A stretch of 64,000 nucleotides of DNA from Streptomyces spinosisporus (GTDB lineage: Bacteria > Actinomycetota > Actinomycetes > Streptomycetales > Streptomycetaceae): positions 372,001-436,000 of the forward strand of contig NZ_JALDAX010000004.1 of the NCBI RefSeq assembly GCF_022698145.1. Direction: 5' to 3'. The position numbers and the translations under genes were made by a program. Shown piece by piece: positions 8,775 through 18,414 of this stretch (the first letter of the stretch is position 1; the number at the start of each line of letters is the position of its first letter). The notes beneath the pieces were generated by a model. It searched no databases. It had not been told where the DNA came from and saw only the letters and a program-made list of their open reading frames with translations.

Positions 8775-9575
8775 CTACTCAGGGCGGCGCGGTGGGTCCA
8801 GGCCCAGCACGCGGTCCTTGAGGGCCGGGAACTGCTCGCGGGTCGTGGCGGCCTTCGCGGGGTCGAACTCCACCGTGAGGACCTCCTCGCCGGCGCCCGC
8901 CTGTGCGAGCACCTCGCCCCAGGGATCCACCACGATCGAGTGACCGGCCTGCGGAACCCCCGCATGTGTCCCGGCCGTTCCACAGGCGAGCACGAACGCC
9001 TGGTTCTCGACCGCCCGCGCCTGGGCCAGCAGCGTCCAGTGCGACCGGCGGCGCTCCGGCCAGCCCGCCGGGACGAGCAGGGTCTCGGCGCCGGAGTCGA
9101 CGAGGCCGCGGAAGAGTTCGGGGAAGCGGAGGTCGTAGCAGGTCGCGAGGCCGAGGGTGGTCTCGGGCAGACGGACCGTCACCAGGTCCTGTCCTGCGCC
9201 CATCAGCACGGCTTCGCCCTTGTCGAAGCCGAAGCGGTGGATCTTGCGGTAGGCGGCGGTCAGGTCGCCGGAGGGGGAGAAGAGGAGGGAGGTGTTGTAG
9301 AGGGAGCCGTCGGTGCCGCGCTCGGGGATGGAGCCGGCGTGCAGCCATACGCCCGCGTCGCTCGCCGCCTTGGCCATGGTGTCGTGGGTCGGTCCTTCGA
9401 GCGGTTCCGCCTCGTCGGCGAAGGACTGGTAGGCGAAGGCGCCCGTGGTCCACAACTCCGGCAGGACGACCAGATCGGCCCCGGCCTGATCCCGTACCAG
9501 CGACGTCACCCGGTGTCGGCGCGATTCGACCGATTCGCCCTCGTTCACGTCGATCTGGAGCAGAGAGGCGCGCAC
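8775..9575 (-). CDS. Carbon-nitrogen hydrolase (nitrilase superfamily)
   Basis: This 266-residue enzyme hydrolyses C-N bonds of amides or related compounds. The catalytic triad is visible: Glu in VVLPELWTTGAF, Lys in AYRKIHRFG, and Cys in LGLATCYDLRFPELF. GTG 9575 is preferred because homology begins at VRASLLQIDV; the longer frame adds an unrelated Cys-rich stretch. The length fits Nit-type omega-amidase or carbamoylputrescine-like members, but the substrate cannot be told. It is convergent with the LURP-like gene. Confidence 0.88.
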   Translation of the reverse strand: MRASLLQIDVNEGESVESRRHRVTSLVRDQAGADLVVLPELWTTGAFAYQSFADEAEPLEGPTHDTMAKAASDAGVWLHAGSIPERGTDGSLYNTSLLFSPSGDLTAAYRKIHRFGFDKGEAVLMGAGQDLVTVRLPETTLGLATCYDLRFPELFRGLVDSGAETLLVPAGWPERRRSHWTLLAQARAVENQAFVLACGTAGTHAGVPQAGHSIVVDPWGEVLAQAGAGEEVLTVEFDPAKAATTREQFPALKDRVLGLDPPRRPE

Positions 9576-9793
9576 ACTACCACCGTCCTGGCATTCGAGC
9601 CGTCCACACGGGCCTACGATCGTCACACGAAAGCACTGCCGGGGTGCCTCACAGCAGCGTAGCTTGGGGGTCCGTCCGGTTCGAGCGCAGTCGAGAACCG
9701 GCACAGTCCCAAGACGTCGCCGAGTGCAGCCACCTCCCGCTGGCAACGCTGCCGCCAACCGCCCGTGTACCGACCGCCGAGGGGTCCCGTTCC

Positions 9794-10618
9794 GTGAGTC
9801 TGCATCCCACCCTCCAGCCCTACGCCGACGCCTGGACCCACTCCATCGAGTCGATATCCGAACTGGTGGGGCCGCTTGCGGAGGGAGAGTGGAACCGGCG
9901 GACGCCGTGCCCGGGCTGGTCGGTCCGTGACGTGGTCTCCCATGTCATCGGCCTCGACTGCGAGATGCTGGGTGACCCCCGCCCCATCCACACGCTGCCG
10001 CGCGACCTGTTCCACGTCACCAACGACCACCAGCGCTACATGGAGATGCAGGTCGACGTCCGCCGCCACCACACGGCGCCGGAGATGACCTCCGAGCTGG
10101 AGTACGTGATCATCCGCCGCAACCGCCAGCAACGGAACGAGACGCGCGATCCGGGCACCAAGGTGCGCGGCCCGCTCGGTGCGGAGATCACGCTCGAAGA
10201 GGCCATGCGCACCCACGCGTTCAACGTCTGGGTGCACGAACAGGACCTGCGCGCCGCCCTCGGGCGCCCCGGCAACCTCGACTCCCCCGGTGCGCAGGTC
10301 GCCCGCGATGTGCTCCTGGGCATGCTGCCGCAGGTCATCGCCGATGTCGCGGCGGCGCCGCGCAGTTCGGCGATCGTCTTCGACGTGCACGGTCCGATCG
10401 AGTTCCTGCGCACCATCCGCGTCGACATCCAGGGCCGCGGCACCCTGGAGACCGCCCCCGCCCTCGGCCCGGCCGCCACGCTCACCCTCGACTGGGAGAC
10501 CTTCGTGCGCCTGGCCTGCGGCCGGGTCGCGCCGGAGGCCGTGGTGGACCGGCTGAAGACGGAGGGGGACCCGGAGCTGACGGCGGCGATCCTGCGCAAC
10601 TTCACGCTGACGCAGTGA
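9794..10618 (+). CDS. Maleylpyruvate isomerase family mycothiol-dependent protein
   Basis: The 274-residue product has an N-terminal DinB-like four-helix domain of the mycothiol-dependent maleylpyruvate isomerase family. The signature is WNRRTPCPGWSVRDVVSHVIG. The metal-site histidines probably include the His of SHVIGLDCE and a later His in FNVWVHEQDLR. A C-terminal domain with a Glu/Asp-rich end follows. GTG 9794 has GAGGGG upstream and gives the start expected of homologues. Such proteins use mycothiol in isomerisation or S-transfer, but most are uncharacterised. Confidence 0.83.
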   Translation: MSLHPTLQPYADAWTHSIESISELVGPLAEGEWNRRTPCPGWSVRDVVSHVIGLDCEMLGDPRPIHTLPRDLFHVTNDHQRYMEMQVDVRRHHTAPEMTSELEYVIIRRNRQQRNETRDPGTKVRGPLGAEITLEEAMRTHAFNVWVHEQDLRAALGRPGNLDSPGAQVARDVLLGMLPQVIADVAAAPRSSAIVFDVHGPIEFLRTIRVDIQGRGTLETAPALGPAATLTLDWETFVRLACGRVAPEAVVDRLKTEGDPELTAAILRNFTLTQ

Positions 10619-10634
10619 CAACGCGCCGACGGGT

Positions 10635-11432
10635 TCAGCGGTCCTCCGTGACCGACGTGGCGACACCGTCGGCGATCACGACCTTGGCGGAGACGCCCTT
10701 CTTGGCGGCGGCCTCCAGCTGGTCGAGCGTGCAGGTGTACATCGACTCGGACATCGGGCTGCCACAGATGGTGCCGGCGCCGCGGACGGCGGTGTCGTCG
10801 GAGACGTAGAACGCCTGCTCGACACCCTTCATGTCGGAGACGGTGTACTTGCCCGGGGCGAGGTAGCTGACGTTGCCGAGCCAGGTGCCGTTCACGCCCT
10901 GGGTGCCGGAACCGGTGCCGCCGTCCACGTCGTGGCGCTCGCGTACGACGGTGGCGACGCCGTCCTTCAGGGTCACGTCGGCGGTGACGGCGGCCTTCTT
11001 CAGGGCCGTCTCCAGCTGGTCGAGGGTGCAGCGCGGGCGGGCCTCGGAGCGCGGGCTGCCGCACACCTTTCCGGCGCCGTAGACCTCGGTGTCGTCGGCG
11101 ACGAAGAAGGCCTGGTCGCCCGTCCGGGAGGTGTGGACGACGTACTTGCCGGGGGCGAGGTAGCTGACGGTGCCGCCGGTGAAGGTGCCGTCGACGCCCT
11201 TCCTGGTGCTGGACGCGTTCTGCGCGGACGTGCCCTTCGAGCCGGTGTTCCCGGACGTCCCGGAGGTCTTGGACGCCGACTCGTGCCGGGAGCTGCCGGC
11301 GCCCTTGGAGCCGTCGCTCGACGAGCTGCCGTGCGAGGAGCTGTTCGAGGAGCCGTTCTGACAAGCCGTCATCAGCAGGCCGGCCGTGATCGCGGCGGTG
11401 ACGAGGGTGGCCTTGCGGACGTGGCGGTTCAT
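10635..11432 (-). CDS. Lipoprotein with two tandem repeat domains
   Basis: The 265-residue product has a lipobox (LLMTAC, Cys at about 24). A Ser/Gly-rich linker follows (about 25-75). Then come two copies of a roughly 80-residue module. Each reads YLAPGKY...QAF(F/Y)V(A/S)DDT.V.GAG..CGSP.SE...CTLDQLE.A.KK and ends with DGVATxV. Each copy has two Cys, suggesting one disulfide per module. I do not recognise the family. An AAGGA box precedes ATG 11432. It is convergent with the mycothiol-type gene and stands alone. Confidence 0.85.
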   Translation of the reverse strand: MNRHVRKATLVTAAITAGLLMTACQNGSSNSSSHGSSSSDGSKGAGSSRHESASKTSGTSGNTGSKGTSAQNASSTRKGVDGTFTGGTVSYLAPGKYVVHTSRTGDQAFFVADDTEVYGAGKVCGSPRSEARPRCTLDQLETALKKAAVTADVTLKDGVATVVRERHDVDGGTGSGTQGVNGTWLGNVSYLAPGKYTVSDMKGVEQAFYVSDDTAVRGAGTICGSPMSESMYTCTLDQLEAAAKKGVSAKVVIADGVATSVTEDR

Positions 11433-11601
11433 GACGGGTTCCTTTCGGAGACGAGCACTGCGGTCACCGACTATGAGGCCCCGCCGGCCCCTCGGGTCAC
11501 GCCCGTCCCCGCATCACGACAACGCTGTCACACGCCCATGACAGAGCAACATCCTGAGCAACACCTCGGATGTGAACGCCGGATGGGGTGAACCTCTCGT
11601 C

Positions 11602-12915
11602 TCACACCGGCACGTGCACCGTCTTCACCCGGCTCGCCACCAGGCGCTCACGCTCGCGCCGGGCGACCCGTCGGCGCAGCCGCAGGATCTGGCTGAGGCC
11701 GAGCGCCTGGAGCACGAAGACCGCGGAGAAGGCGATCGTGTAGTTGTCGCCGGTGGCGTCGAGCAGCACGCCGATCGCGAACAGGGTGGTCATCGAGGCG
11801 ACGAAGCCGCCCATGTTGGTGATGCCGGAGGCCGTCCCCTGCCGCTCCGCCGGGTTGGCCGGGCGGGCGAAGTCGAAGCCGATCATCGACGCCGGACCGC
11901 AGGCGCCGAGCACCGTGCACAGCACGATCAGCAGCCACATCGGTGCCGTGTCGGCCGGGTAGGCGATCGTCGCCGCCCACACCGTCGCCGTCGCGGCCAC
12001 GGTGCCGAGCGCCAGCGGCAGCCGCGCCGCGTGATGCCGGGCGACGACCTGGCCGTAGACCAGGCCCACGACCATGTTCGACAGGACGACCAGGGTCAGC
12101 AGTTCGCCGGCCGTGGCCCGGGACAGGCCCTGGGCCTGGACCAGGAACGGCATGCCCCACAGCAGCAGGAACACCATCGCCGGGAACTGGGTCGTGAAGT
12201 GCACCCACAGCCCGAGCCGGGTCCCGGGCTCGCGCCAGGAGGCCGCTATCTGCCGGCGCACGTAGGCGGCGCCCTGGTGCGCGAGGGGTTCCGGCTCGTG
12301 TCCCTCGGGGTGGTCCTTGAGGAAGAGCAGCAGCAGGACGAGGACGACGACTCCGGCCAGCGCGCTGCCCGCGAAGGCCGCGGTCCACCCGACGCCGTGC
12401 AGCAGCCGGGACAGGACGAGCGTGGAGACGAGGTTGCCCGCCATGCCGACGAGGCCCGCGAGCTGCGCGACCATCGGCCCGCGCCGGGCCGGGAACCAGC
12501 GGGTGCCGAGCCGCAGCACGCTGATGAAGGTCAGTGCGTCACCGCAGCCGAGCAGGGCGCGCGAGGCGAGGGCCATGCCGTAGGAGGGGGAGAAGGCGAA
12601 GCCCAGCTGGCCCGCCGTGAACAGCACCACCCCGATGGTCAGCACCTTCTTGGTGCCGAGCCGGTCCACCAGCAGGCCGACGGGTATCTGCATGCCGGCG
12701 TAGACCAGCAGCTGCAGGATCGAGAAGGTCGACAGCGCCGAGGCGTTCACATGGAAGCGGTCGGCGGCGTCGAGGCCCGCGACCCCGAGGGACGTACGGA
12801 AGATGACGGCGACGAAGTAGACGGAGACGCCGATGCTCCACACGGCGATCGCGCGCCGGCCGCCCGGCGGATCACCCGGAAGGGTGAGCGAGGACGACGA
12901 GGAGGGGGAGCTCAT
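11602..12915 (-). CDS. MFS transporter
   Basis: This 437-residue membrane protein has about 12 predicted helices. An MFS motif-A region is visible in PVGLLVDRLGTKKVL after the second helix, and motif-A-like sequences recur later. Large loops are basic on the cytoplasmic side. It is typical of the major facilitator superfamily for small solutes, with no substrate evident. Its start overlaps the stop of the upstream GntR gene by four bases, so the regulator and transporter form one operon and the GntR protein probably senses the transported compound. Confidence 0.9.
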   Translation of the reverse strand: MSSPSSSSSLTLPGDPPGGRRAIAVWSIGVSVYFVAVIFRTSLGVAGLDAADRFHVNASALSTFSILQLLVYAGMQIPVGLLVDRLGTKKVLTIGVVLFTAGQLGFAFSPSYGMALASRALLGCGDALTFISVLRLGTRWFPARRGPMVAQLAGLVGMAGNLVSTLVLSRLLHGVGWTAAFAGSALAGVVVLVLLLLFLKDHPEGHEPEPLAHQGAAYVRRQIAASWREPGTRLGLWVHFTTQFPAMVFLLLWGMPFLVQAQGLSRATAGELLTLVVLSNMVVGLVYGQVVARHHAARLPLALGTVAATATVWAATIAYPADTAPMWLLIVLCTVLGACGPASMIGFDFARPANPAERQGTASGITNMGGFVASMTTLFAIGVLLDATGDNYTIAFSAVFVLQALGLSQILRLRRRVARRERERLVASRVKTVHVPV

Positions 12916-13574
12916 CGGACCTCACCCCGGGCCAGGTGCGAGAACCAGCTCACGTGCCGGTGGACGACGTCGACCGCCGCCTCCATGTCCCCGGAGCGCA
13001 GCGCGTCGAGGAGCTCCGCGTGCTCGGCGAGGGTCTTGGCGACCCGGTCGGGGTGGGAGTGCAGCACGGCGACGCCCATCCGCAGCTGACGGTCGCGCAG
13101 CTGGTCGTAGAGCCGGGAGAGGATCTCGTTGCCGCCGCTGCGGACGATCTCGGCGTGGAAGCAGCGGTCGGTCACGGCGGCCGCGGCGAGGTCACCCGCG
13201 GCGACCTGCTCGCGCTGCTTCGTCAGCAGCGCCTCCAGCCGCTCCACGAGCCCCGCGGGTGCGGGCACGGCCTTGCGCGCCGCGTGCTCCTCGACCAGCA
13301 GCCGGGTCTCCACCACGTCCGCGATCTCCTGCGCGGACACGGGCAGGACCAGGGCTCCCTTCTTCGGGTAGAGCTTGATCAGCCCTTCCACCTCCAGGCG
13401 CAGCAGCGCCTCGCGCACCGGGGTGCGGGAGACCCCCACGGCCTCGGCGAGCTCGCCCTCGGTCAGCAGGGTCCCGCCCTCGTAGCGGCGCTCGAGGACT
13501 CCCTGCTTGACGTGGGTGTAGACCCGGTCGGCGGCTGGTGGTTGCTTGCTGGTCAGGGTCCCCGGACTGGTCAT
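12912..13574 (-). CDS. GntR family regulator (FadR/FCD type)
   Basis: This 220-residue repressor-type protein has an N-terminal winged helix (about 15-80; GGTLLTEGELAEAVGVSRTPVREALLRLEVEGL). An FCD ligand-binding domain follows (about 90-215), with the metal-ligand pattern typical of the family (D..FH near TDRCFHAEIV, later AEHAELLDALRSGD and VHRHV). The start at 13574 (MTSPGTL) lacks a clear ribosome binding site; in-frame codons upstream are possible but unlike the family. It heads an operon with the MFS transporter. Confidence 0.9.
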   Translation of the reverse strand: MTSPGTLTSKQPPAADRVYTHVKQGVLERRYEGGTLLTEGELAEAVGVSRTPVREALLRLEVEGLIKLYPKKGALVLPVSAQEIADVVETRLLVEEHAARKAVPAPAGLVERLEALLTKQREQVAAGDLAAAAVTDRCFHAEIVRSGGNEILSRLYDQLRDRQLRMGVAVLHSHPDRVAKTLAEHAELLDALRSGDMEAAVDVVHRHVSWFSHLARGEVR

Positions 13575-13804
13575 GGGGACAGCATAGATACAACACGTAC
13601 GCATCAGGGATCACGTCCATCATCCGGACGGGAGCCGCACGGGATCCGGATGTCGTCCAGCCGGTTCACCACCAGGAGGGACATGTCCCAGCGGCGGCAC
13701 AACCTTCTGTGCTACTTACGTGTCACACACCCGCGGCCCTCCTTCCTCTCCCCTCCAACTCGGCCGCACATATGGGGCATTCTACGTAATCGGGGTATCT
13801 CAAG

Positions 13805-14713
13805 TTGATTACTGCCATTGGCGGCAAGAAGGGCAGGCGGCTCCGCAGAGCCGCCGCCGTCAGCATCACCGCAGGCGCCGTGCTCACGACCGGAGCCCTG
13901 GCCGCCGCACCCGCTCAGGCGGCCTCCGCGCCCTCCATCGTGGCCAAGGGCGGCTACGTGATGAACAACTCCAACGCCAAGACGCTCTACACCAAGGCCG
14001 CGGACACCAAGCGCTCCACCGGTTCCACCACCAAGATCATGACCGCGAAGGTCGTGCTCGCCCAGCCGCATCTGAACCTCGACTCCAAGGTGACGATCCA
14101 GAAGGCGTACAGCGACTACGTCGTCTCCCACAACGCCTCGCAGGCGCATCTGATCGTCGGTGACAAGGTGACGGTCCGCCAGCTGCTGTACGGCCTGATG
14201 CTGCCGTCCGGCTGCGACGCCGCCTACGCGCTCGCCGACAAGTTCGGTTCCGGCTCGACGCGGGCCAAGCGGGTGTCGAACTTCATCGGCAAGATGAACA
14301 CCGCCGCCAAGAACCTGGGTCTGACGCACACCCACTTCGACTCGTTCGACGGCATAGGGAATGGTGCGAACTACTCGACGCCCCGTGACCTGACGAAAAT
14401 CGCCAGCAGTGCGATGAAGAACTCCACGTTCCGCACGCTCGTGAAGACGAAGAAGTACACCGCGAAGACCATCACCAAGACGGGCAGCACCCGCACGATG
14501 GCCGCGTGGACCAACACCAACGGCCTGCTCAGCAGCTACAGCGGCACGATCGGTGTGAAGACGGGCTCCGGCCCCGAGGCCAAGTACTGCCTGGTCTTCG
14601 CCGCCACCCGCGGCGGCAAGACGGTCATCGGCACCGTGCTCGCCTCCTCCTCCATCGCCCAGCGCGAGTCGGACGCCAAGAAGCTCATGAGCTACGGGTT
14701 CACCAGGATCTGA
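13805..14713 (+). CDS. D-alanyl-D-alanine carboxypeptidase (S11 family)
   Basis: This secreted penicillin-binding enzyme trims the terminal D-Ala from peptidoglycan stem peptides. The product is 302 residues. The signal peptide is residues 1 to about 39 (ends APAQA-AS). The catalytic Ser is probably Ser74 in STTK, with SGC as the SxN-like motif and KTGSG as the KTG box. TTG 13805 is the only start that includes the positively charged n-region; an ATG upstream is closed by a stop. Its gene converges on bkdC2 with a hairpin between them. Confidence 0.92.
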   Translation: MITAIGGKKGRRLRRAAAVSITAGAVLTTGALAAAPAQAASAPSIVAKGGYVMNNSNAKTLYTKAADTKRSTGSTTKIMTAKVVLAQPHLNLDSKVTIQKAYSDYVVSHNASQAHLIVGDKVTVRQLLYGLMLPSGCDAAYALADKFGSGSTRAKRVSNFIGKMNTAAKNLGLTHTHFDSFDGIGNGANYSTPRDLTKIASSAMKNSTFRTLVKTKKYTAKTITKTGSTRTMAAWTNTNGLLSSYSGTIGVKTGSGPEAKYCLVFAATRGGKTVIGTVLASSSIAQRESDAKKLMSYGFTRI

Positions 14714-14744
14714 CCCGGGCGCGCACACGCAGCAGCACGCAGAG

Positions 14745-14771
14745 GGGCCCGTCGCCGGAAGCGACGGGCCC
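14745..14771. terminator. Bidirectional terminator between dac and bkdC2
   Basis: An 11-base perfect stem (GGGCCCGTCGC and its complement) closes a five-base loop between two converging stop codons. It can serve both genes. Confidence 0.85.
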
Positions 14772-14812
14772 TTCGCCCTGCACGGCCGGCCCGGCACGAC
14801 CGGGCCGGACTC

Positions 14813-16231
14813 TCACGCCCAGGTGATCAGCCGCTTCGGCTGCTCCAGGATCGCCGCCACGTCCGCGAGGACCTTGGAGCCCAGCTCGCCGTCGACCAGT
14901 CGGTGGTCGAAGGACAGCGCCAGGGTCGTGACCTGACGCGGCTTCACCTTGCCCTTGTGCACCCACGGCTGGAGCTTGATCGCGCCGACCGCGAGGATCG
15001 CGGACTCGCCGGGGTTGAGGATGGGCGTGCCCGTGTCGACGCCGAAGACGCCGACGTTGGTGATGGTCACCGTGCCGCCCTGCATCGCGCCCGGGGACGT
15101 CTTGCCCTCGCGGGCCGTGGACACCAGCTCGCCCAGGGACTCGGCCAGTTGCGGCAGGGTCTTGGCGTGCGCGTCCTTGATGTTCGGGACGATCAGGCCG
15201 CGCGGGGTGGCCGCCGCGATGCCGAGGTTGACGTAGTGCTTGACCACGATCTCCTGGGCGGCCTCGTCCCACGAGGCGTTGATCTCCGGGTTGCGCTTGA
15301 GGGCGACCAGCAGGGCCTTGGCGATCAGCAGCAGCGGGTTCACCCGCAGGCCCGCGAACTCCTTGTCCTGCTTGAGCTCCTCGACCAGCTTCATCGTGCG
15401 CGTCACGTCCACCGTCACGAACTCCGTGACGTGCGGGGCGGTGAACGCCGAGCCGACCATCGCCTGCGCGGTCGCCCTGCGGACCCCCTTGATGGGGATA
15501 CGGGTCTCCCGTGCCGAGTCGTACGAGGCCACGGCGGCCGGTGCGGGCGCGGGCGCGGCGGGCGCCGCCACGGACGGCTCCGGTGCCGGGGCCGCCGGTG
15601 CGAGGGCGGCATGGACGTCCTCGCGCGTGATGATGCCGTCCGGGCCCGACGGGACGACCGTCGCCAGGTCGACGCCGAGGTCCTTCGCCAGCTTGCGCAC
15701 CGGCGGCTTGGCGAGCGGGCGCTGCCCGGTCGTCGCCACCGGTTCCGCCACCGGTGCCGGTGCATGGCCGTTCAGCTCCGCCTGGATCGCCGTCGAGGCC
15801 TGCGCGGCCTCCGCGTCGGCGCCCTTGCGGGGGCGGCGCTTGGTGGAGGACTCCGCCACGCCGTAACCCACCAGGACCGGCTGGCGGCCCGAGCCCTCCG
15901 GCTTGCTCTCCTCGGCCGGTGCGGGGACCGCGGCGGCCGGCTCGGCCGGTGCCTCGGGGGCCGCGGAGCCCCCCGACACGTCCACCGCGATGATCGGCGT
16001 GCCCACGTCGACCGTGGCGCCCTCGGGGAAGTGCAGGTCGCGGACCACGCCGTCGTACGGGATGGGCAGTTCCACCGCTGCCTTGGCCGTCTCGACCTCG
16101 CACACCACCTGGCCGTCGGTGACCGTGTCGCCCGGCTGGACGTACCACTTGAGGATCTCGGCCTCGGTGAGGCCCTCGCCCACGTCCGGCATCTTGAACT
16201 CGCGTACGGACGCTTCCGTCATCGTCGTCAC
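14813..16231 (-). CDS. bkdC2: Branched-chain alpha-keto acid dehydrogenase E2 (dihydrolipoyl acyltransferase)
   Basis: E2 core of the branched-chain keto acid dehydrogenase complex; it moves the acyl group from the lipoyl arm to CoA. The 472 residues show a lipoyl domain (about 10-85; lipoylated Lys in EVETAKA), an Ala/Pro-rich linker, a peripheral-subunit-binding domain (VRKLAKDLGVDLATVVPSG), a second linker, and a catalytic domain ending in FDHRLVDG with the active His. GTG 16231 has AGGAG at good spacing; ATG 16222 is possible. It is last in bkdA2-bkdB2-bkdC2. No E3 gene lies nearby. Confidence 0.92.
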   Translation of the reverse strand: MTTMTEASVREFKMPDVGEGLTEAEILKWYVQPGDTVTDGQVVCEVETAKAAVELPIPYDGVVRDLHFPEGATVDVGTPIIAVDVSGGSAAPEAPAEPAAAVPAPAEESKPEGSGRQPVLVGYGVAESSTKRRPRKGADAEAAQASTAIQAELNGHAPAPVAEPVATTGQRPLAKPPVRKLAKDLGVDLATVVPSGPDGIITREDVHAALAPAAPAPEPSVAAPAAPAPAPAAVASYDSARETRIPIKGVRRATAQAMVGSAFTAPHVTEFVTVDVTRTMKLVEELKQDKEFAGLRVNPLLLIAKALLVALKRNPEINASWDEAAQEIVVKHYVNLGIAAATPRGLIVPNIKDAHAKTLPQLAESLGELVSTAREGKTSPGAMQGGTVTITNVGVFGVDTGTPILNPGESAILAVGAIKLQPWVHKGKVKPRQVTTLALSFDHRLVDGELGSKVLADVAAILEQPKRLITWA

Positions 16232-16241
16232 GACCCTCTCC

Positions 16242-17234
16242 TCAGTACGCCAGGGCACGGTCGACGGCGTCGAGTACCCGGTCCAGGCCCGGCAGATACT
16301 CCTCCTCCAGGCGGGCCGGCGGGTACGGGGCGTGGTAGCCGCCGACCCTGAGGACCGGGGCCTCCAGGTGGTAGAAGCAGCGCTCCGTGATCCGGGCGGC
16401 GATCTCCGCGCCCGAGCCGAAGAACACCGGCGCCTCGTGGACGACGACCAGGCGGCCCGTCCGCTCCACCGAGGCCTGGATCGAGTCGAAGTCCAGCGGG
16501 GACACCGAGCGCAGGTCCAGCACCTCCAGGGACTTGCCCTCCTCGGCGGCCGCGTCGGCCACCTCCCGGCAGAGCTTCACCATCGGGCCGTAGGCGGCGA
16601 GGGTGAGGTCGGTGCCGGGGCGCACGACCTGCGCCTTGTGCAGCGGACCGGGGATGGCCTCGGTGTTGACCTCGGCCTTGTCCCAGTAGCGCCGCTTCGG
16701 CTCGAAGAAGATCACCGGGTCGTCGCTCTGGATGGCCTGCTGCATCATCCAGTACGCGTCAGAGGCGTTCGAGGGCGAGACGATCTTCAGGCCCGCGACA
16801 TGCGCGAACAGGGCCTCCGGCGACTCGGAGTGGTGCTCGACGGCGCCGATGCCGCCGCCGTAGGGGATGCGCACGACGACCGGGAGCTTGACCTTGCCCA
16901 GGGAGCGCGCGTGCATCTTGGCGAGCTGAGTGACGATCTGGTCGTACGCCGGGAAGACGAAGCCGTCGAACTGGATCTCCACGACCGGGCGGTAGCCCCG
17001 AAGAGCCAGGCCGATCGCGGTGCCCACGATGCCGGACTCGGCCAGCGGGGTGTCGATGACCCTGCTCTCGCCGAAGTCCTTCTGCAGGCCGTCCGTCACC
17101 CGGAAGACACCGCCAAGCTTGCCGACGTCCTCACCCATGACCAGGACCTTGGGGTCGGTCTCCAGGGCGCGGCGCAGCGATTCGTTGACCGCCTTGGCCA
17201 GAGCCATGGTCCTGACTGTCACAGCCTCCGCCAT
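16242..17234 (-). CDS. bkdB2: Branched-chain alpha-keto acid dehydrogenase E1 beta
   Basis: E1 beta subunit, 330 residues, which with E1 alpha decarboxylates 2-keto acids of Val, Ile and Leu using thiamine diphosphate. Motifs typical of the family are VLVMGEDVGKLGGVFRVT near the N-terminus, DTPLAESGIVGTAIG, and RIPYGGGIGAVEHHSES. The start ATG 17234 directly follows the E1 alpha stop with one base between, indicating tight coupling. It may provide branched primers for fatty acids and polyketides, as known for bkd operons in Streptomyces. Confidence 0.93.
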   Translation of the reverse strand: MAEAVTVRTMALAKAVNESLRRALETDPKVLVMGEDVGKLGGVFRVTDGLQKDFGESRVIDTPLAESGIVGTAIGLALRGYRPVVEIQFDGFVFPAYDQIVTQLAKMHARSLGKVKLPVVVRIPYGGGIGAVEHHSESPEALFAHVAGLKIVSPSNASDAYWMMQQAIQSDDPVIFFEPKRRYWDKAEVNTEAIPGPLHKAQVVRPGTDLTLAAYGPMVKLCREVADAAAEEGKSLEVLDLRSVSPLDFDSIQASVERTGRLVVVHEAPVFFGSGAEIAARITERCFYHLEAPVLRVGGYHAPYPPARLEEEYLPGLDRVLDAVDRALAY

Positions 17235-17235
17235 C

Positions 17236-18414
17236 TCAGTGACCCCCCTCGTCTGCGAACGACGCCTGGTAGGCGGCGAACTGGGCTCGCTCCTCGTCGA
17301 CGAGCGCATGCCCGTCCGCGTACGCGTTCTCGAAGATGGCGAAGCGGTCCGGGTCCGGCATGGCGCGGACCGCCTCACGCACTCGCCTGCCCAACGCTTC
17401 GCTCTCGGCCTCGAGTTCCGCGAAGAATCCCTCGTCCGCGTGGTTTGCGGCCTCCAGGTACCGGCGAAGGCGCAGGATCGGGTCCTTCGCCTCCCAGGCC
17501 TCACGCTCCTCGTCGGCGCGGTACTTCGTCGGGTCGTCGGAGGTGGTGTGCGCGCCCATGCGGTAGGTGTACGCCTCGACGAGGGTCGGGCCCTCGCCGC
17601 TGCGCGCCCGCTCCAGCGCCCACCGGGTGACCGCGAGACAGGCCAGCACGTCGTTGCCGTCCACCCGCACGCCCGGGAAGCCGTAGCCCTGTGCGCGCTG
17701 GTAGAGCGGCACGCGGGTCTGCTTCTCGGTCGGCTCGGAGATCGCCCACTGGTTGTTCTGGCAGAAGAACACGACCGGGGCGTTGTAGACCGCGGAGAAG
17801 GTGAAGGACTCCGCGACGTCGCCCTGGCTGGAGGCGCCGTCGCCGAAGTAGGCGATCACCGCGCTGTCCGCGCCGTCCTTGGCCACGCCCATCGCATAGC
17901 CCGTGGCGTGCAGCGTCTGGGAGCCGATGACGATCGTGTACAGGTGGAAGTTGTTGCTGCCCGGGTCCCAGCCGCCGTTGTTCACGCCGCGGAACATGCC
18001 CAGCAGATTGGTCGGGTCGACCCCGCGGCACCAGGCGACGCCGTGCTCGCGGTAGGTCGGGAAGACGTAGTCGTCCTCGCGGGTGGCCCGCCCGGAGCCG
18101 ATCTGGGCGGCCTCCTGGCCGAGCAGCGAGGCCCACAGGCCCAGCTCGCCCTGGCGCTGCAGGGAGGTGGCCTCGGCGTCGAAGCGGCGGGTGAGCACCA
18201 TGTCGCGGTACAGACCGCGGAGCTCATCGGGGGTGATGCCGGCGACGTACTTGTCGTACTCGGCGTTCTTGAGCCGCTCGCCCTCGGGCGTCAGCAGCTG
18301 TACGAGCTCGGGGTCGGTGCCAGGCGCATTCTTTGCGGTCGTGCGCTTGCCGGCCGTGCTCTTGGTTCCGGCGCTGCGTCGCGGCTTGCGCGCGGCAGTG
18401 CTCTCCACGGTCAC
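17236..18414 (-). CDS. bkdA2: Branched-chain alpha-keto acid dehydrogenase E1 alpha
   Basis: E1 alpha subunit, 392 residues. The thiamine diphosphate motif starts at [13 protein letters not shown] and ends at [10 protein letters not shown]; the phosphorylation-loop-like region carries [17 protein letters not shown] basic, Ala/Lys-rich N-terminal extension of about 40 residues ([17 protein letters not shown]) precedes the fold and is unusual compared with BkdA1. GTG 18414 is supported by GGAGGA. It heads the bkd2 operon. Its promoter region contains a large inverted repeat (18599-18629) and is shared with the response regulator gene. Confidence 0.93.
   Translation of the reverse strand: MTVESTAARKPRRSAGTKSTAGKRTTAKNAPGTDPELVQLLTPEGERLKNAEYDKYVAGITPDELRGLYRDMVLTRRFDAEATSLQRQGELGLWASLLGQEAAQIGSGRATREDDYVFPTYREHGVAWCRGVDPTNLLGMFRGVNNGGWDPGSNNFHLYTIVIGSQTLHATGYAMGVAKDGADSAVIAYFGDGASSQGDVAESFTFSAVYNAPVVFFCQNNQWAISEPTEKQTRVPLYQRAQGYGFPGVRVDGNDVLACLAVTRWALERARSGEGPTLVEAYTYRMGAHTTSDDPTKYRADEEREAWEAKDPILRLRRYLEAANHADEGFFAELEAESEALGRRVREAVRAMPDPDRFAIFENAYADGHALVDEERAQFAAYQASFADEGGH

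Noticed and set aside
13786-13812. GTAATC...GATTAC inverted repeat spanning the carboxypeptidase start
   Set aside because: Six-base arms with 15 bases between, overlapping the start codon; too weak to call an operator.
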